From Arenibacter arenosicollis (GTDB taxonomy: Bacteria; Bacteroidota; Bacteroidia; Flavobacteriales; Flavobacteriaceae): 64,000 nucleotides of DNA. The translations under genes and the position numbers were made by a program. Within the stretch, counting starts at the first letter, position 1, and every line of letters starts with the position of its first letter. The notes under the pieces are model-generated. The model was not told the DNA's origin. It saw only the letters and a program-made list of their open reading frames with translations, and ran no database searches. Shown here piece after piece: positions 1 to 9,246 of this stretch. The stretch covers positions 37,121-101,120 of the forward strand of contig NZ_JACLHY010000020.1 of NCBI RefSeq assembly GCF_014397245.1. Direction: 5' to 3'.

Positions 1-518
1 ATACCGTTTTGTTTAGACAACTCATCAATTGTTAATAGTCCTTTAGAAGCCTGTACAGCATTTACTATCGTGCGTAACCTTATAGACTTGCTACATACCT
101 TGTCATTGAAGAACTGGTTTAAATAGTCAATGTAGTTACCATTGAAAAAATAGTCTCGGTCAAAAGATAAATTGTGGTCAAATTGAATTGTGTTATTTTT
201 TATTTCGCTTAGAGAAGCATAAGAGAAGAAAGATGCAAAGGTGGAAGGTTTAAAACAGACGCCTATCAAGTGTGTGTTTTCGTCTATATAACTTTCTTTA
301 AAAGAAGTCATGGCACCAACCACATAGGTTTTACCGTGATCCATGGTTGTAGCTCCATTATCGGTTAGGCATCTGTCACCAAGGTTTATGATTAAGCCTG
401 GGCAACCATCAGGGAAAATACGTTCCCAACTATGGCTCGTGACATCTCCTTTTAACTCCCAGAAGTTGTGAATTTTGCTTTGAAGGTGTTTCCCTGGATT
501 AATTTCTTTATACTTCAT
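1..518 (-). CDS. AraC-type transcriptional regulator, C-terminus cut off by the window edge
   Basis: An open frame runs from an ATG at 518 on the minus strand to the first base of the window without a stop, giving 172 residues. It begins MKYKEINPGKHLQSKIHNFW, followed by a beta-rich region with PDGCPGLIINLGD and a GVCFKPSTFASFF stretch. This is the ligand-binding half (DUF6597-like cupin) seen at the N-terminus of many Bacteroidetes AraC-type regulators. The last visible residues, around LTIDELSKQNG, look like the start of the first helix-turn-helix, so the DNA-binding half would lie outside the window. The effector is unknown. Family assignment rests on motif memory, not on a search. Confidence 0.75.
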   Translation of the reverse strand, partial: MKYKEINPGKHLQSKIHNFWELKGDVTSHSWERIFPDGCPGLIINLGDRCLTDNGATTMDHGKTYVVGAMTSFKESYIDENTHLIGVCFKPSTFASFFSYASLSEIKNNTIQFDHNLSFDRDYFFNGNYIDYLNQFFNDKVCSKSIRLRTIVNAVQASKGLLTIDELSKQNG

Positions 519-810
519 AAATGCTTTTATACAACCGATGGAAATATTACCCCGATTTGGGCATCTTGGCCATTAAGGTAAAATTTCAATTCTCCTTTTA
601 CAAGTAATCATGGATCTTTAGATCAAAAACAATAGTACAAATGGTTGCGAAGATTACTGCTCAACCGTAATATTCTCCTTCTTTATCAACTAACTTTTGC
701 ATTCCACGGGCATCATTTGACTTGGCTATGCAGCCATCTAAACAGGTAACTATAAGTTAATTCATTTTTCCCTTTGGGCCATTATGAACTGAATTTCTTT
801 CCATCCCAAA
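519..810. other. Intergenic stretch, no gene recognised
   Basis: There is no convincing reading frame here. A short stop-free stretch on the minus strand near 670-754 reads like the tail of a protein (LDGCIAKSNDARGMQKLVDK) but has no usable start and is preceded by a stop. It may be a gene remnant or chance. Confidence 0.4.
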
Positions 811-3078
811 TTATTCCCTATAATTATCCAAAATTTTCGTACTTACCCAATAAATATCATTATTACTTGTATAAAAGAGATACTTTCCGTCCTTAGTTAC
901 AAAAGGACAAAGTTCGTGCTTTTCCGTATTAATTGCGTTTCCCATATTAACTGCATCGCCCCATTTCCCGTCTTTATCTTTGAAACTAATATATAAATCA
1001 CCTTGACCTTTCCCGATTTTACGAATGGAACAAAATATCATATACGACTCATCAGGTGCAATAAATACATCCGCTTCGTATCTATTGGTATTAATTGATT
1101 CGGATAGTAATTCAGGTTTGACGAATTTTCCGTTAACATATTTGGAACGGTATATATCATAAGCATAGTTTGGGGCATTTAAAGTTTTATCTTGAGATGC
1201 GAAATAAAGTGTACCATCATTTGTAAAAGAAGCGTAGTACTCATTTAAAGGGCTGTTGATCGGTAACCCTAAATTGATTGACTCAGACCAGTTTGATTGT
1301 TTGTTTTCCCTTTCTACATACCAAATATCCATATCATCTTTAGTAATATCTTCATTTAGTGAACGATTGGATATAAAATATAATCTTTTCTCATCCGGAG
1401 ATAACATTGGATCATTGTAGCTTATTGAAGCCGAATCGAAAAGTTTACTGGGTGGAGACCAGACACCTTCTAATAAGTTCGTGTAATGAATTTCCGTAAC
1501 GCCATTATTGTCTACTCCAAAATAGAATTCATTCCCATCACCCGATATTGTACAGCCGAACTCATGTCTATTAGGTTTTGAAATTATATTCGGCGCGAAT
1601 AGTTCTGGTTCATTCGAAGGAGTTTTTTGGCCAAAATATACCATAGTATTGTCTGTTTCCGAACCAACATTTCCTTTTGCAGATTCAATCAGTTTATTTG
1701 GATCGAAGCCAATACCATTTTTAAATACAATTTCCACTTCTCGAATAACTTTGGGGTTTCTTTCCAGATCTCCATTGAGAACTACAATATTGGCCAACTT
1801 TCCTTTCTCAATTGTCCCTATGTCAGTTCTTGACAGTAGCTTTGCTCCATTAGAGGTCATTACCTGTAAGGCTTCCTCTGGCTTGAATCCAGCCTCAATA
1901 AATAGTTCGTAATTTTTTTGATCTCCAAATCCGGGCATATTGTGGAGGCCAGGATCAAGACCCGCTACCAGCAATCCACCTTGCCTGAAAAATTGAAGTT
2001 CGTATGCCATTGATTTTACCAACCATTCTGGTTTAAAATACCAGTCGTTACCCTGTTCTTTCTTACGTAATTTACGCTGGTGATACGCTTCTTTATGAAT
2101 GGGAGCCATTACTTCAAGGTCTCTGGCATCTGCCATTACATTAGCTTGTGCTTCAAAAATGGCAAGTGTTGAACCTAGTGCCACCCCATTGTTTATAAGG
2201 TTTTGTTGCACATCTTTGACCGTATCACTGTCAATGTCCAGATTTGTTCTAAAGTCGTTATTTTTAGAGCAAACTCCAGCTTCCCTTTCTGTTCCATGGT
2301 CATAACTGTGTATAAATCCATGTTCTATGGCATCGATCCCTATTTCTGCAGCTTCGGTAAAAGTTGTGGCACAAAGGTGACCTGTTACTTTTAGATTATT
2401 CCTATGTGCTTCATCAACTATTACTTTTAAGTCCTGTGGCCTGGTATTTCTATAAACCTTCAGCCATTGTACTCCTTTGCTTGCCCAATATCGAATGGTA
2501 TCCCTGACCATTTTTTCATTGGTAAATCTTATGAAATTCGATTTACCCTCTGGACCTGTGAAATATGGCCCGGAATTAATGATTTCAGGACCAGGCTGCT
2601 CTCCCCTATCTATCGATTTTGCGATAGCTAACTCTTCAAAGGGATTTCCTGTCCCACAAGTTTGGATTGTAGTCACACCACTTGCTAAATATAGTTTAGG
2701 TGATGTAGATAACATTGCGGATTCAGGTATTCTCATGTGGTTGTGCATACCGATTATGCCTGGGATAATAGTCCTGCCAGATAAATTTAGTTCAAAAAAA
2801 TCATCTGCTATTTGAATGTCATTGGCATCTCCAATCCCGACAATTATTCCATTTTCTATCAGAACAGTCTGTGAAGTTTTGGATGGATTCCCTGTTCCAT
2901 CAATTATTTTAACATTTGATATGGCAATATTCGGAGAGTCGAAGGAAATAAAACTTTGGGAATAATCCGATATGTCAATTCTTGTGGATTGTATATCCGT
3001 TGCCTGTTTCTGTCCACACCCTTGCAGTGAAACCAGAATGGTAAATGTTAAAATTATAGTTTTAGTTATTCTGTTCAT
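811..3078 (-). CDS. Amidohydrolase lipoprotein with C-terminal PD40/TolB-like propeller
   Basis: I chose the ATG at 3078 because it gives a lipoprotein signal peptide (MNRITKTIILTF, lipobox SLQGC); the frame is open 12 codons further upstream. Residues about 50-460 form a metal-dependent amidohydrolase: HNH at about 112-114, the candidate carboxylated lysine in QWLKVYRN (about 207), histidines in VTGHLC (about 234) and IEHGF (about 253), and an aspartate in AGLDPG (about 375). The C-terminal 270 residues carry five PD40-type repeats (for example SPDEKRLYFISNR and APDESYMIFC), which suggests a beta-propeller. The protein is probably exported and lipid-anchored. It resembles imidazolonepropionase/prolidase-like hydrolases, but the substrate cannot be told. 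In many proteins that join these domains the propeller comes first; here it comes last. Confidence 0.85.
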   Translation of the reverse strand: MNRITKTIILTFTILVSLQGCGQKQATDIQSTRIDISDYSQSFISFDSPNIAISNVKIIDGTGNPSKTSQTVLIENGIIVGIGDANDIQIADDFFELNLSGRTIIPGIIGMHNHMRIPESAMLSTSPKLYLASGVTTIQTCGTGNPFEELAIAKSIDRGEQPGPEIINSGPYFTGPEGKSNFIRFTNEKMVRDTIRYWASKGVQWLKVYRNTRPQDLKVIVDEAHRNNLKVTGHLCATTFTEAAEIGIDAIEHGFIHSYDHGTEREAGVCSKNNDFRTNLDIDSDTVKDVQQNLINNGVALGSTLAIFEAQANVMADARDLEVMAPIHKEAYHQRKLRKKEQGNDWYFKPEWLVKSMAYELQFFRQGGLLVAGLDPGLHNMPGFGDQKNYELFIEAGFKPEEALQVMTSNGAKLLSRTDIGTIEKGKLANIVVLNGDLERNPKVIREVEIVFKNGIGFDPNKLIESAKGNVGSETDNTMVYFGQKTPSNEPELFAPNIISKPNRHEFGCTISGDGNEFYFGVDNNGVTEIHYTNLLEGVWSPPSKLFDSASISYNDPMLSPDEKRLYFISNRSLNEDITKDDMDIWYVERENKQSNWSESINLGLPINSPLNEYYASFTNDGTLYFASQDKTLNAPNYAYDIYRSKYVNGKFVKPELLSESINTNRYEADVFIAPDESYMIFCSIRKIGKGQGDLYISFKDKDGKWGDAVNMGNAINTEKHELCPFVTKDGKYLFYTSNNDIYWVSTKILDNYRE

Positions 3079-3261
3079 TGGCTCAAAATAATAGGTGTCA
3101 TCCTTAATTGACAAATTGATGGTAATGTAAAACTTTGATGACCGCTGTACCTAACAGCAGTTTTTTTTACATTCTGTTCTTTTGCTTTTGTGCGAAGTGC
3201 CAAATCTGGCATTTGACAGTGTTTGTAATTAGCCTTGAACTTAAATGGACCAATGAAAACC

Positions 3262-4755
3262 CTATTCATTATGTACAGTGTTACCATGTTTTTTTTGTTT
3301 TTCTATTAAATGTTTTACGATATAATCCAGTTGGCTATCAATTCCGTCGATTAAGTCCTCCACAGTTAGTTCAACTTCTATGTCGGGCAGTACTCCACTA
3401 CCCTTAGGGACGGTTTTGTCAAGAACATATTTATCTATTTTTACAAATGGCACGCGAACCATAATTTTTGAATTGGGTAATTTATAAAGTGCAGAATATT
3501 GTGCCGTATGAAAATAATACCCTCCTCCTGTTTCGTTGCCAACAAGTGTAATTTCCTGACAGTTTTTTGCATTCAGCGCAAAAGCCGAAGCGGCAGAAAA
3601 AGTATTTCCTCCTATTAATACATACACCTTGCCCTTAAATGGTTTTTTGTAAGGAATCATTTCTTCCTGGGCATGGTCTTTTGTTAATATCCAACGTCCA
3701 ACTTTCTTTTCAGCAGAAGCAAAATATCTTTTAAAAAACTCATTGTAATCGGCCATACTGTGAATCACATACCTTTTTTTGGGAAGAGTATCTGTGACCG
3801 TACTTTCAGATATTCTTTGCTTAAAAGGTTTCTCTGTTAAAAAAGAGAATAAATTAATTGCGTTTATTCTGTATCCTCCAATGTTTTGCCTGATGTCCAA
3901 AATAAGATTGGACACCCTTTTCTTTTTTATATCTTTAAAGAGATCAACCAACCTTGATTTGAACTCTTTCGGGTCTAAACCGAAAGAATTGACAGTTAGT
4001 ACACCGGATTTAATGGAGTCCATGTAATATACGAAGGGCCACTTTTCAGCTAATGTATTTTTAAAATGTTCTACGCGATCGGTATTTCCGTGATACATTG
4101 CAAAATGTGAGCTTCTCTTAGGGTATCTATTTTCTAAACTTTCAAATGATTCTGGGACAATTTCGATTGTTCTTAATTCGCTGTTGTTGATAGAATACTT
4201 GACGGTAAAGCTTTCCTTTTCTCCATATTCATAATAGTAGAGTATACCAAATTCCTTCTCTATCTGTCTATACTTTTTGTTTAGATTGTACCCATCGGAT
4301 GCTGCGTATTTCAAAAATTCGTGAATAATTCTATTACTTTTTAAACCTTCTATAGAAGTTATTTCTGCTCCTAGAGGAATACCAAAATCATCGGTATCCG
4401 TATAAAGTTTTCCATCGATTATTTTTAAAAGTAATGGAAATAATGCAGGGACTGTATCCATTTTAGGGTGATAAATGACTAAATGTCCATCATATGCATT
4501 TTTTGCTATTGAATTTATAGATTTAAAAAGCTCTTTAGACTCTGTTAGATCTTTTATCCGTGTTTGTTCAAAATCGTAAAAAATACTATCCCACTGCGCC
4601 TTTGAAGTGTACTCATATAAACTTGGATGGCCCGTTGTTATAATTTCTTTGAAAATGGTATAGTCTTCCAAAACTTGTTTCTGTGATAATTCGTTTTGCC
4701 CAAAAATGCAAAAAGAAAACAGGAGTAATATGATTATGTTATAATTGGTTTTCAC
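3262..4755 (-). CDS. S41-family (C-terminal processing type) peptidase, exported
   Basis: The 497-residue protein starts with a signal peptide (MKTNYNIIILLLFSFCIFGQ). The C-terminal half carries the S41/tail-specific protease fold: NLILDIRQNIGG at about 285, then YVLIGGNTFSAASAF near residue 385-395 with the likely nucleophilic serine, and LVGNETGGG. The end reads VPKGSGVLPDIEVELTVEDL, typical of the family. No PDZ domain is obvious. It lies 6 bp downstream of the DUF4386 gene on the same strand, so the two may be co-transcribed. The substrate is unknown. The ending KHGNTVHNE is probably the true terminus. Confidence 0.88.
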   Translation of the reverse strand: MKTNYNIIILLLFSFCIFGQNELSQKQVLEDYTIFKEIITTGHPSLYEYTSKAQWDSIFYDFEQTRIKDLTESKELFKSINSIAKNAYDGHLVIYHPKMDTVPALFPLLLKIIDGKLYTDTDDFGIPLGAEITSIEGLKSNRIIHEFLKYAASDGYNLNKKYRQIEKEFGILYYYEYGEKESFTVKYSINNSELRTIEIVPESFESLENRYPKRSSHFAMYHGNTDRVEHFKNTLAEKWPFVYYMDSIKSGVLTVNSFGLDPKEFKSRLVDLFKDIKKKRVSNLILDIRQNIGGYRINAINLFSFLTEKPFKQRISESTVTDTLPKKRYVIHSMADYNEFFKRYFASAEKKVGRWILTKDHAQEEMIPYKKPFKGKVYVLIGGNTFSAASAFALNAKNCQEITLVGNETGGGYYFHTAQYSALYKLPNSKIMVRVPFVKIDKYVLDKTVPKGSGVLPDIEVELTVEDLIDGIDSQLDYIVKHLIEKQKKHGNTVHNE

Positions 4756-4760
4756 CTTTT

Positions 4761-5450
4761 TTAAGAAATAGAATTTACAATATTAGTATCAAATCCCTTA
4801 ACTATCAACCAAGTTGCTAAAATCAATTCCAACAAAGCCGTAGGGAAGGTTAATGTAATATAGGTAGGTGTAATAATGTTTATAACACCAAACATAAGCA
4901 GTATGCTGGCCAAAACACTGCTCAAAATAGTGGCGAAAATCCCCCAAATTGAAAGCCATCTAGGGACAAGCTTGGATTGATACAAAATATAATAGAACAT
5001 TAAGTTACCTACACTCAGGATTAAAGGCATTGCTACATGGTTTATTAAATCTCTGCCTGACCGAATCAAGTTATCCAACGTTTGAAAATAACGCAAGTCA
5101 GGACTTCCAGCTTGTATGAATTCCTGACTCAAGGTCAATAGCAGCAGTATGCTCATCCAGCCGATTAAAATGAAAACCACAGTTATAATTCTAAAAACTA
5201 GAAATCCAATTGTCAGTCCAGTATTAAATGTCTTAAATAATGAATAAAGTATAATAGGTATGCTCGCATAAATAAGAGCCAAGATAAACTGCATGAATGC
5301 TCTAATAAGTATCGGTTTTGAATGGTGGGAAATATTCACAAGGTTGTCCATCCCATCAATGACCGGGTCTATACTTAGAATACCTACAGCTATGCTTGAA
5401 ATTAATAATACACCAACGAATATTGATTTTTTTCTGAATACGTTCGTCAT
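4761..5450 (-). CDS. DUF4386 family integral membrane protein
   Basis: From the ATG at 5450 the product is 229 residues with about six hydrophobic segments (for example SIFVGVLLISSIAVGIL, FMQFILALIYASIPIILYSL and VLASILLMFGVINIITP). The pattern and the LVPRWLSIWGIFATIL stretch match DUF4386 proteins, whose function is not established. The upstream ATG at 5474 adds eight residues (MQILINKN) before MTNVFRKK; I prefer the downstream start because it precedes the first membrane segment directly. It sits between a Crp-type regulator and the S41 peptidase on the same strand, and the regulator may control it. Confidence 0.8.
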   Translation of the reverse strand: MTNVFRKKSIFVGVLLISSIAVGILSIDPVIDGMDNLVNISHHSKPILIRAFMQFILALIYASIPIILYSLFKTFNTGLTIGFLVFRIITVVFILIGWMSILLLLTLSQEFIQAGSPDLRYFQTLDNLIRSGRDLINHVAMPLILSVGNLMFYYILYQSKLVPRWLSIWGIFATILSSVLASILLMFGVINIITPTYITLTFPTALLELILATWLIVKGFDTNIVNSIS

Positions 5451-5525
5451 ATTTTTATTTATTAAAATTTGCACAAAAATATGATGACGTTGATTTTAAC
5501 TTGTTGACTTAAGTTAAGAAGTCAA

Positions 5526-6098
5526 TTATTTGTTAATTAATCTTTTTCTAATTCGGCTCAATGACTCCGGTCTTATACCTAAGTAGCTAGCTATTTGATA
5601 TTGAGAGGCTCTTTGGAGCAAATTGGGCCTTGTTTTTAGCAATTGTAAATAGCGCTCCTCCGGTGTAGAAGATTTAAATGCAGTGTATGATTCTTGTTGC
5701 TTTGTTAATATTACTTCAGCGATCACCCTGGATAGGGATTCCAATTGTGGATACTTTTGATACATTTCATTTTCCAAGGCAGGATTGCCTACATTTACAA
5801 CTGTATCTTCCAAACATTCCAAGAAATATTGGGAAGGCGTTGATTTACCTATATTGGAAGGTGTAACAACTTCTTCCTCAGTATAAAACTCTATAGTTTT
5901 TTCTTCTCCATCTTTAACAAAATAGCTTCTAATACAACCTTCCAATATGAAATAACATTCATTTGAAAAATCTCCTTCCTTAAGTAGGATATCCCCTTTT
6001 TTATAGCTTTTGAAATATGCACTTTCGTTTATTGCATTCTCTAACTGCTCTGTAATCTCAGTGTATTTTGAGAGATATTTTAATATTTTACTTTTCAA
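5526..6098 (-). CDS. Crp/Fnr-family transcriptional regulator
   Basis: The protein has 190 residues. The N-terminal half is a cyclic-nucleotide-binding-type beta roll (YKKGDILLKEGDFSNECYFI, then LEGCIRSYFVKDGEEKTIEFY). The C-terminal segment ends in a winged-helix motif, YQIASYLGIRPESLSRIRKR, where the recognition helix begins at about residue 175. The phosphate-binding arginine of true cAMP receptors is not evident, so the ligand may be something else or absent. It is a common Bacteroidetes single-gene regulator that often sits beside the gene it controls; here the DUF4386 gene follows 75 bp downstream. Confidence 0.88.
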   Translation of the reverse strand: MKSKILKYLSKYTEITEQLENAINESAYFKSYKKGDILLKEGDFSNECYFILEGCIRSYFVKDGEEKTIEFYTEEEVVTPSNIGKSTPSQYFLECLEDTVVNVGNPALENEMYQKYPQLESLSRVIAEVILTKQQESYTAFKSSTPEERYLQLLKTRPNLLQRASQYQIASYLGIRPESLSRIRKRLINK

Positions 6099-6209
6099 AA
6101 TTCAATACTTTATTGTTTAGCCCAAATTCTAAATCGGCATATATTAAAATTAACCCAGATTTATTTTTGTTCTCTTATCAAACTCAATCAATTATATTTT
6201 ATGCATTTT

Positions 6210-7394
6210 TTAATTGTTTAAATTTATGGTGAACAATGCCCCTTCATTAGGTTTGCTTTTGACTTCGATCTTTCCACCATGTGTCTCAACAATGGATTTA
6301 ACAATGTACAGGCCAACCCCTACTCCTTCTTCATGGGTATGCAAGCGTTTAAATAGGCCGAACACTTTTTCACCATGTTTTTCAGCGTCAAAACCAAGTC
6401 CATTATCTTTTATGAGGAGATAAACTCTTTCGTTGCGCTTTCTGGTTTTTACTTCGATTTTCAGTAACCGATCCGGGCTTTTGAATTTCATCGAATTGCT
6501 TAGCAGATTTTGTAGGATACTTATTAAATGCAAGGGTGGATATTCAATTTCAGAGCATTCGGAAAAGTCTACGTCGATGTTGGCGTTTGTAGATTTAAGA
6601 CGGTCAGGAATACTCTGTTTAACTTCATCAAATACCTTTTCGAATTCCAGGTGTTTTTTCTGGTCATTTAGTGTTGTTTTAAAATTGATGACATCGTTCA
6701 GAGCGAATACCTTTTTATAAACTTGTTCAATGTTATTTTTCAATTTATTGAATAATTCAATATCCTTGTCACCACGAATACTTTGCGTATTTATCATTTC
6801 AATTAACACATTGAGATTGGTGATAGGAGCTTTCAAATCGTGAGCGGCCACATAGGCCAACTCTTCCAATTCTCTATTTTTTGTTTCAATTTGTTTGGCG
6901 TTCAATTCCGCTTTGCTTACCTCTTCTTCCAAAGCTGTATTTAACTTCTTCATTTTTTCTTCCGCCTGCTTGCGTTCGGTGATGTTTTGAATGTGGACAT
7001 GTACTACCGGCCTATCGTCAATTATATACATACAGGGCGTGATATCTGCAAAAAAAACGGACCCGTCCTTACGTTTAAAGGTTCTTTCAGCAGTTAACTT
7101 TTGCGTAGGTATCTTGTTCCCACCAAATCGAATTGAAGGCTCTTGATCAACTTTGTATTGTAAGTCTATTAGTTTCTTTCTGAGTAGTTCATTCTTGGGG
7201 TAACCAAATTCTTTGATGGCACTGTCATTCGCCTCAATGATACGCATGTCCATATTATGGATGATTTTTGGAAAAATGGAGTACTTGAAAACTTGTTTGT
7301 AAATGTCATTGGTTATTTTAACTTGTAGAAATTCTTCAAATGGATTTGTATTGTCTGAATTATCCTTTTCATTCATTTCCTTATTAAAGTCCAT
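6210..7394 (-). CDS. PAS-domain sensor histidine kinase (cytoplasmic)
   Basis: 394 residues with no membrane segment. A PAS domain covers about residues 30-140 (FPKIIHNMDMRIIEANDSAI, ERTFKRKDGSVFFADITPC), followed by a PAC-type end (NITERKQAEEKMKKLN) and a short coiled coil. The phosphoacceptor histidine is in VAAHDLKAPI near residue 185. The ATPase domain shows the N box (ILQNLLSNSMKF), G1 (DNGLGFD), F box (VFGLFKRLH) and G2 (GVGVGLYIVKS). The single-domain response regulator about 640 bp away on the opposite strand is the nearest possible partner. The signal is unknown. Confidence 0.92.
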   Translation of the reverse strand: MDFNKEMNEKDNSDNTNPFEEFLQVKITNDIYKQVFKYSIFPKIIHNMDMRIIEANDSAIKEFGYPKNELLRKKLIDLQYKVDQEPSIRFGGNKIPTQKLTAERTFKRKDGSVFFADITPCMYIIDDRPVVHVHIQNITERKQAEEKMKKLNTALEEEVSKAELNAKQIETKNRELEELAYVAAHDLKAPITNLNVLIEMINTQSIRGDKDIELFNKLKNNIEQVYKKVFALNDVINFKTTLNDQKKHLEFEKVFDEVKQSIPDRLKSTNANIDVDFSECSEIEYPPLHLISILQNLLSNSMKFKSPDRLLKIEVKTRKRNERVYLLIKDNGLGFDAEKHGEKVFGLFKRLHTHEEGVGVGLYIVKSIVETHGGKIEVKSKPNEGALFTINLNN

Positions 7395-8036
7395 TTTTAT
7401 GATTTTTACATGTTTCTGATGTCAGAAATCAATTCATTTTAATATTGCCTTAAGACCATAAATAAATATCTGTTGTAGCTTGCAGCTATTCTAGATCATA
7501 GTCCCAATCTAACCTTTCCTTGATCTTGTTCCCTAATAGTACCCAAAATAGTTAATTTTAAATAAATGGAAACTTGTAATGGGCATTTTTGGAAAAAGGT
7601 TCTGCAGTATTATTAGGAATAATGGGTCATATAATAAATACCGAATACATAATGGCATTAAACTTGGTCAAATTACTTATAATCTAATTCTTGTCCCAGA
7701 CCACATTTTGGTCTTTTGCAATATCATGGACTTTCCATACATAGCAACCAAATCCCCACTAATTTTTTGGGATGAATTCACAATTTTTAAGTTTAGGATT
7801 CTGCCATTCTAAAAATGTACGTGTCATGAACCAATAAACCAGATACTAAAACAGTTCAGCGAATTTCTATTGAGTTGAGGCTAGGCAGCCCTTATTTTGG
7901 GACAAATAAATAAGTAGCTATTATTTCAGGGATTATTTTGGATTATTAAATGAAATCGGAGATTAATTTGGTAAAAACCGATCTTAAATCCGGATGTTAA
8001 TTGTTGATGACATATATTAAGGTATATTAGATTAAT
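7395..8036. other. Divergent intergenic region between kinase and response regulator
   Basis: The 642 bp between two divergent starts are AT-rich. The only frame of any length (7579-7812, plus) has poor protein character (many Ile, Phe and Asn, no domain), and I do not accept it. The promoters of both genes must lie here, but I could not place a convincing -33/-7 pair. Confidence 0.5.
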
Positions 8037-8429
8037 ATGAGAGAAGAAACCTTGTGGATAATTGATGATGATATGGTATCACAATTTGCCATTAAGTATA
8101 AGATAGGGCAATCTTACCCCAACAATAGGGTTAGTACTTTTTATTCTGTTCAGGAGGCTTTGACCGCCCTAAAGGAATGTATGGATGGTAAATTGGAGTT
8201 TCCGGAAAAGGTTTTATTGGACTTAGGCTTGCCAGTACTTACAGGGTGGCACTTTCTGCAGGAACTGGAAAAAATTCGAGGAAATATTGCCCCGTTCGAA
8301 ATTTATATCGTTTCAGCATTTTCCAATTCAATGGACCGTAAGCGCGCTAAAGATCATTCTTTGGTCAAGGGCTATTTTGAAAAACCGTTGGATAACTTTG
8401 CCGTAGACCAAATATTTATGTCGCGGTAG
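8037..8429 (+). CDS. Single-domain response regulator
   Basis: 130 residues, a stand-alone receiver domain. The acidic pocket is D10-D11-D12, the phosphorylation site is D62 in VLLDLGLP, the switch Ser/Thr is in YIVSAFS (about 93) and the conserved lysine is K116 in FEKP. No output domain follows; the stop comes eight residues after the last helix begins. Such regulators act by protein-protein contact or in phosphorelays. The divergent PAS kinase next door is the obvious candidate partner, but this is inference from position only. Confidence 0.9.
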   Translation: MREETLWIIDDDMVSQFAIKYKIGQSYPNNRVSTFYSVQEALTALKECMDGKLEFPEKVLLDLGLPVLTGWHFLQELEKIRGNIAPFEIYIVSAFSNSMDRKRAKDHSLVKGYFEKPLDNFAVDQIFMSR

Positions 8430-8479
8430 CACGATCATGGATTAGGTTATGCTGTTGAACATGGAGACAAAAGTGATTC

Positions 8480-9232
8480 CTAATCTTTCCAATTTTGAAG
8501 TCGATCAAGATATAGATAATCTTCAACAAACTTTCTATGCCCTGGACCGGACATTTTTTCCAAAAGATTTAGGGCAGATATGTAGCTTGCCAAATTACCG
8601 TTGGAGGAGCTGAATTTTCCGTCCTCTACAAAGGTCACCGAACTGTCGTTCTGTACCTTTAGATTAGGGTAATCCTTCTGCAATTGTGTGCCCCCTCCGA
8701 TCCAGGTAACAATTTTATGTCCATCTGCAATACCGGATTTGCCGATCAATTGTGCTCCAGCACAATTGCTTACGGTATATAGCGTTTCCCTATTTTTTTC
8801 CTTTATAAAACTTACAATTTTTTCATTATGAACTTGAGCGTACATGTCATAGGCACTTGGAACAAACAAGGCCGTAAGTTGTGGGCAGTTTTCAAAGGTG
8901 TAATCTGGTAAAAACCGTATTCCTTCCTCTGATGTTATTGGGTCGGCATTTTCAGCAATGGTTATTACATTATACAGCTGATTTCCTTCTATACTTGGTT
9001 TGGCAAAAACATCAGAAGTGGCAATGACTTCACTCTGCAGGACGCCATTGAACATCAGCAGTCCTATAGTTGGCAACTCCTTTTTGAAGGGCTTTAAGTG
9101 TTTCGTCAAAGTGTCCGTGGTAATGCTCAGGTCTGGTAAATGTCCAGTTTTGGCACTATTTTTTGATTGGTCCATTTTGCAACTTCCGAAAAAAACCAAC
9201 AATGCAACTAATATTAGATTATACTTTTCCAT
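8480..9232 (-). CDS. DJ-1/PfpI family lipoprotein
   Basis: 250 residues. The start gives a lipoprotein signal with the lipobox FFGSC (Cys18). The rest is a DJ-1/PfpI-type alpha/beta fold: PTIGLLMFNGVLQSEV with the conserved acidic residue at about E68, a strand ending ALFVPS, and the nucleophile elbow TVSNCAGAQLIG with Cys157. VTWIGGG follows. It resembles the GATase-1-like half of AraC-type regulators (FtrA class) without the HTH. The gene lies 15 bp downstream of NDH-2 on the same strand. An exported lipid-anchored member is unusual for a mostly cytoplasmic family. The activity (glyoxalase, amidase or stress sensor) cannot be told. Confidence 0.82.
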   Translation of the reverse strand: MEKYNLILVALLVFFGSCKMDQSKNSAKTGHLPDLSITTDTLTKHLKPFKKELPTIGLLMFNGVLQSEVIATSDVFAKPSIEGNQLYNVITIAENADPITSEEGIRFLPDYTFENCPQLTALFVPSAYDMYAQVHNEKIVSFIKEKNRETLYTVSNCAGAQLIGKSGIADGHKIVTWIGGGTQLQKDYPNLKVQNDSSVTFVEDGKFSSSNGNLASYISALNLLEKMSGPGHRKFVEDYLYLDRLQNWKD

Positions 9233-9246
9233 AAGTCCTTAAGGTA

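Noticed and set aside
670..754. Protein-like short stretch upstream of the AraC-type gene
   Set aside because: Too short, no start codon upstream before a stop; at most a gene remnant, not callable.
3140..3175. Hairpin GCTGT...ACAGC followed by a run of Ts
   Set aside because: The T run is on the plus strand, where no gene ends; neighbouring genes are on the minus strand, so it cannot end them.
3075..3287. Minus-strand frame of 70 codons between the amidohydrolase and S41 genes
   Set aside because: No domain, overlaps the ends of both real genes, and composition is random-like.
7579..7812. 77-codon plus frame in the kinase/regulator gap
   Set aside because: Aromatic- and Asn-rich, no motif, no start signal; typical chance frame in AT-rich DNA.
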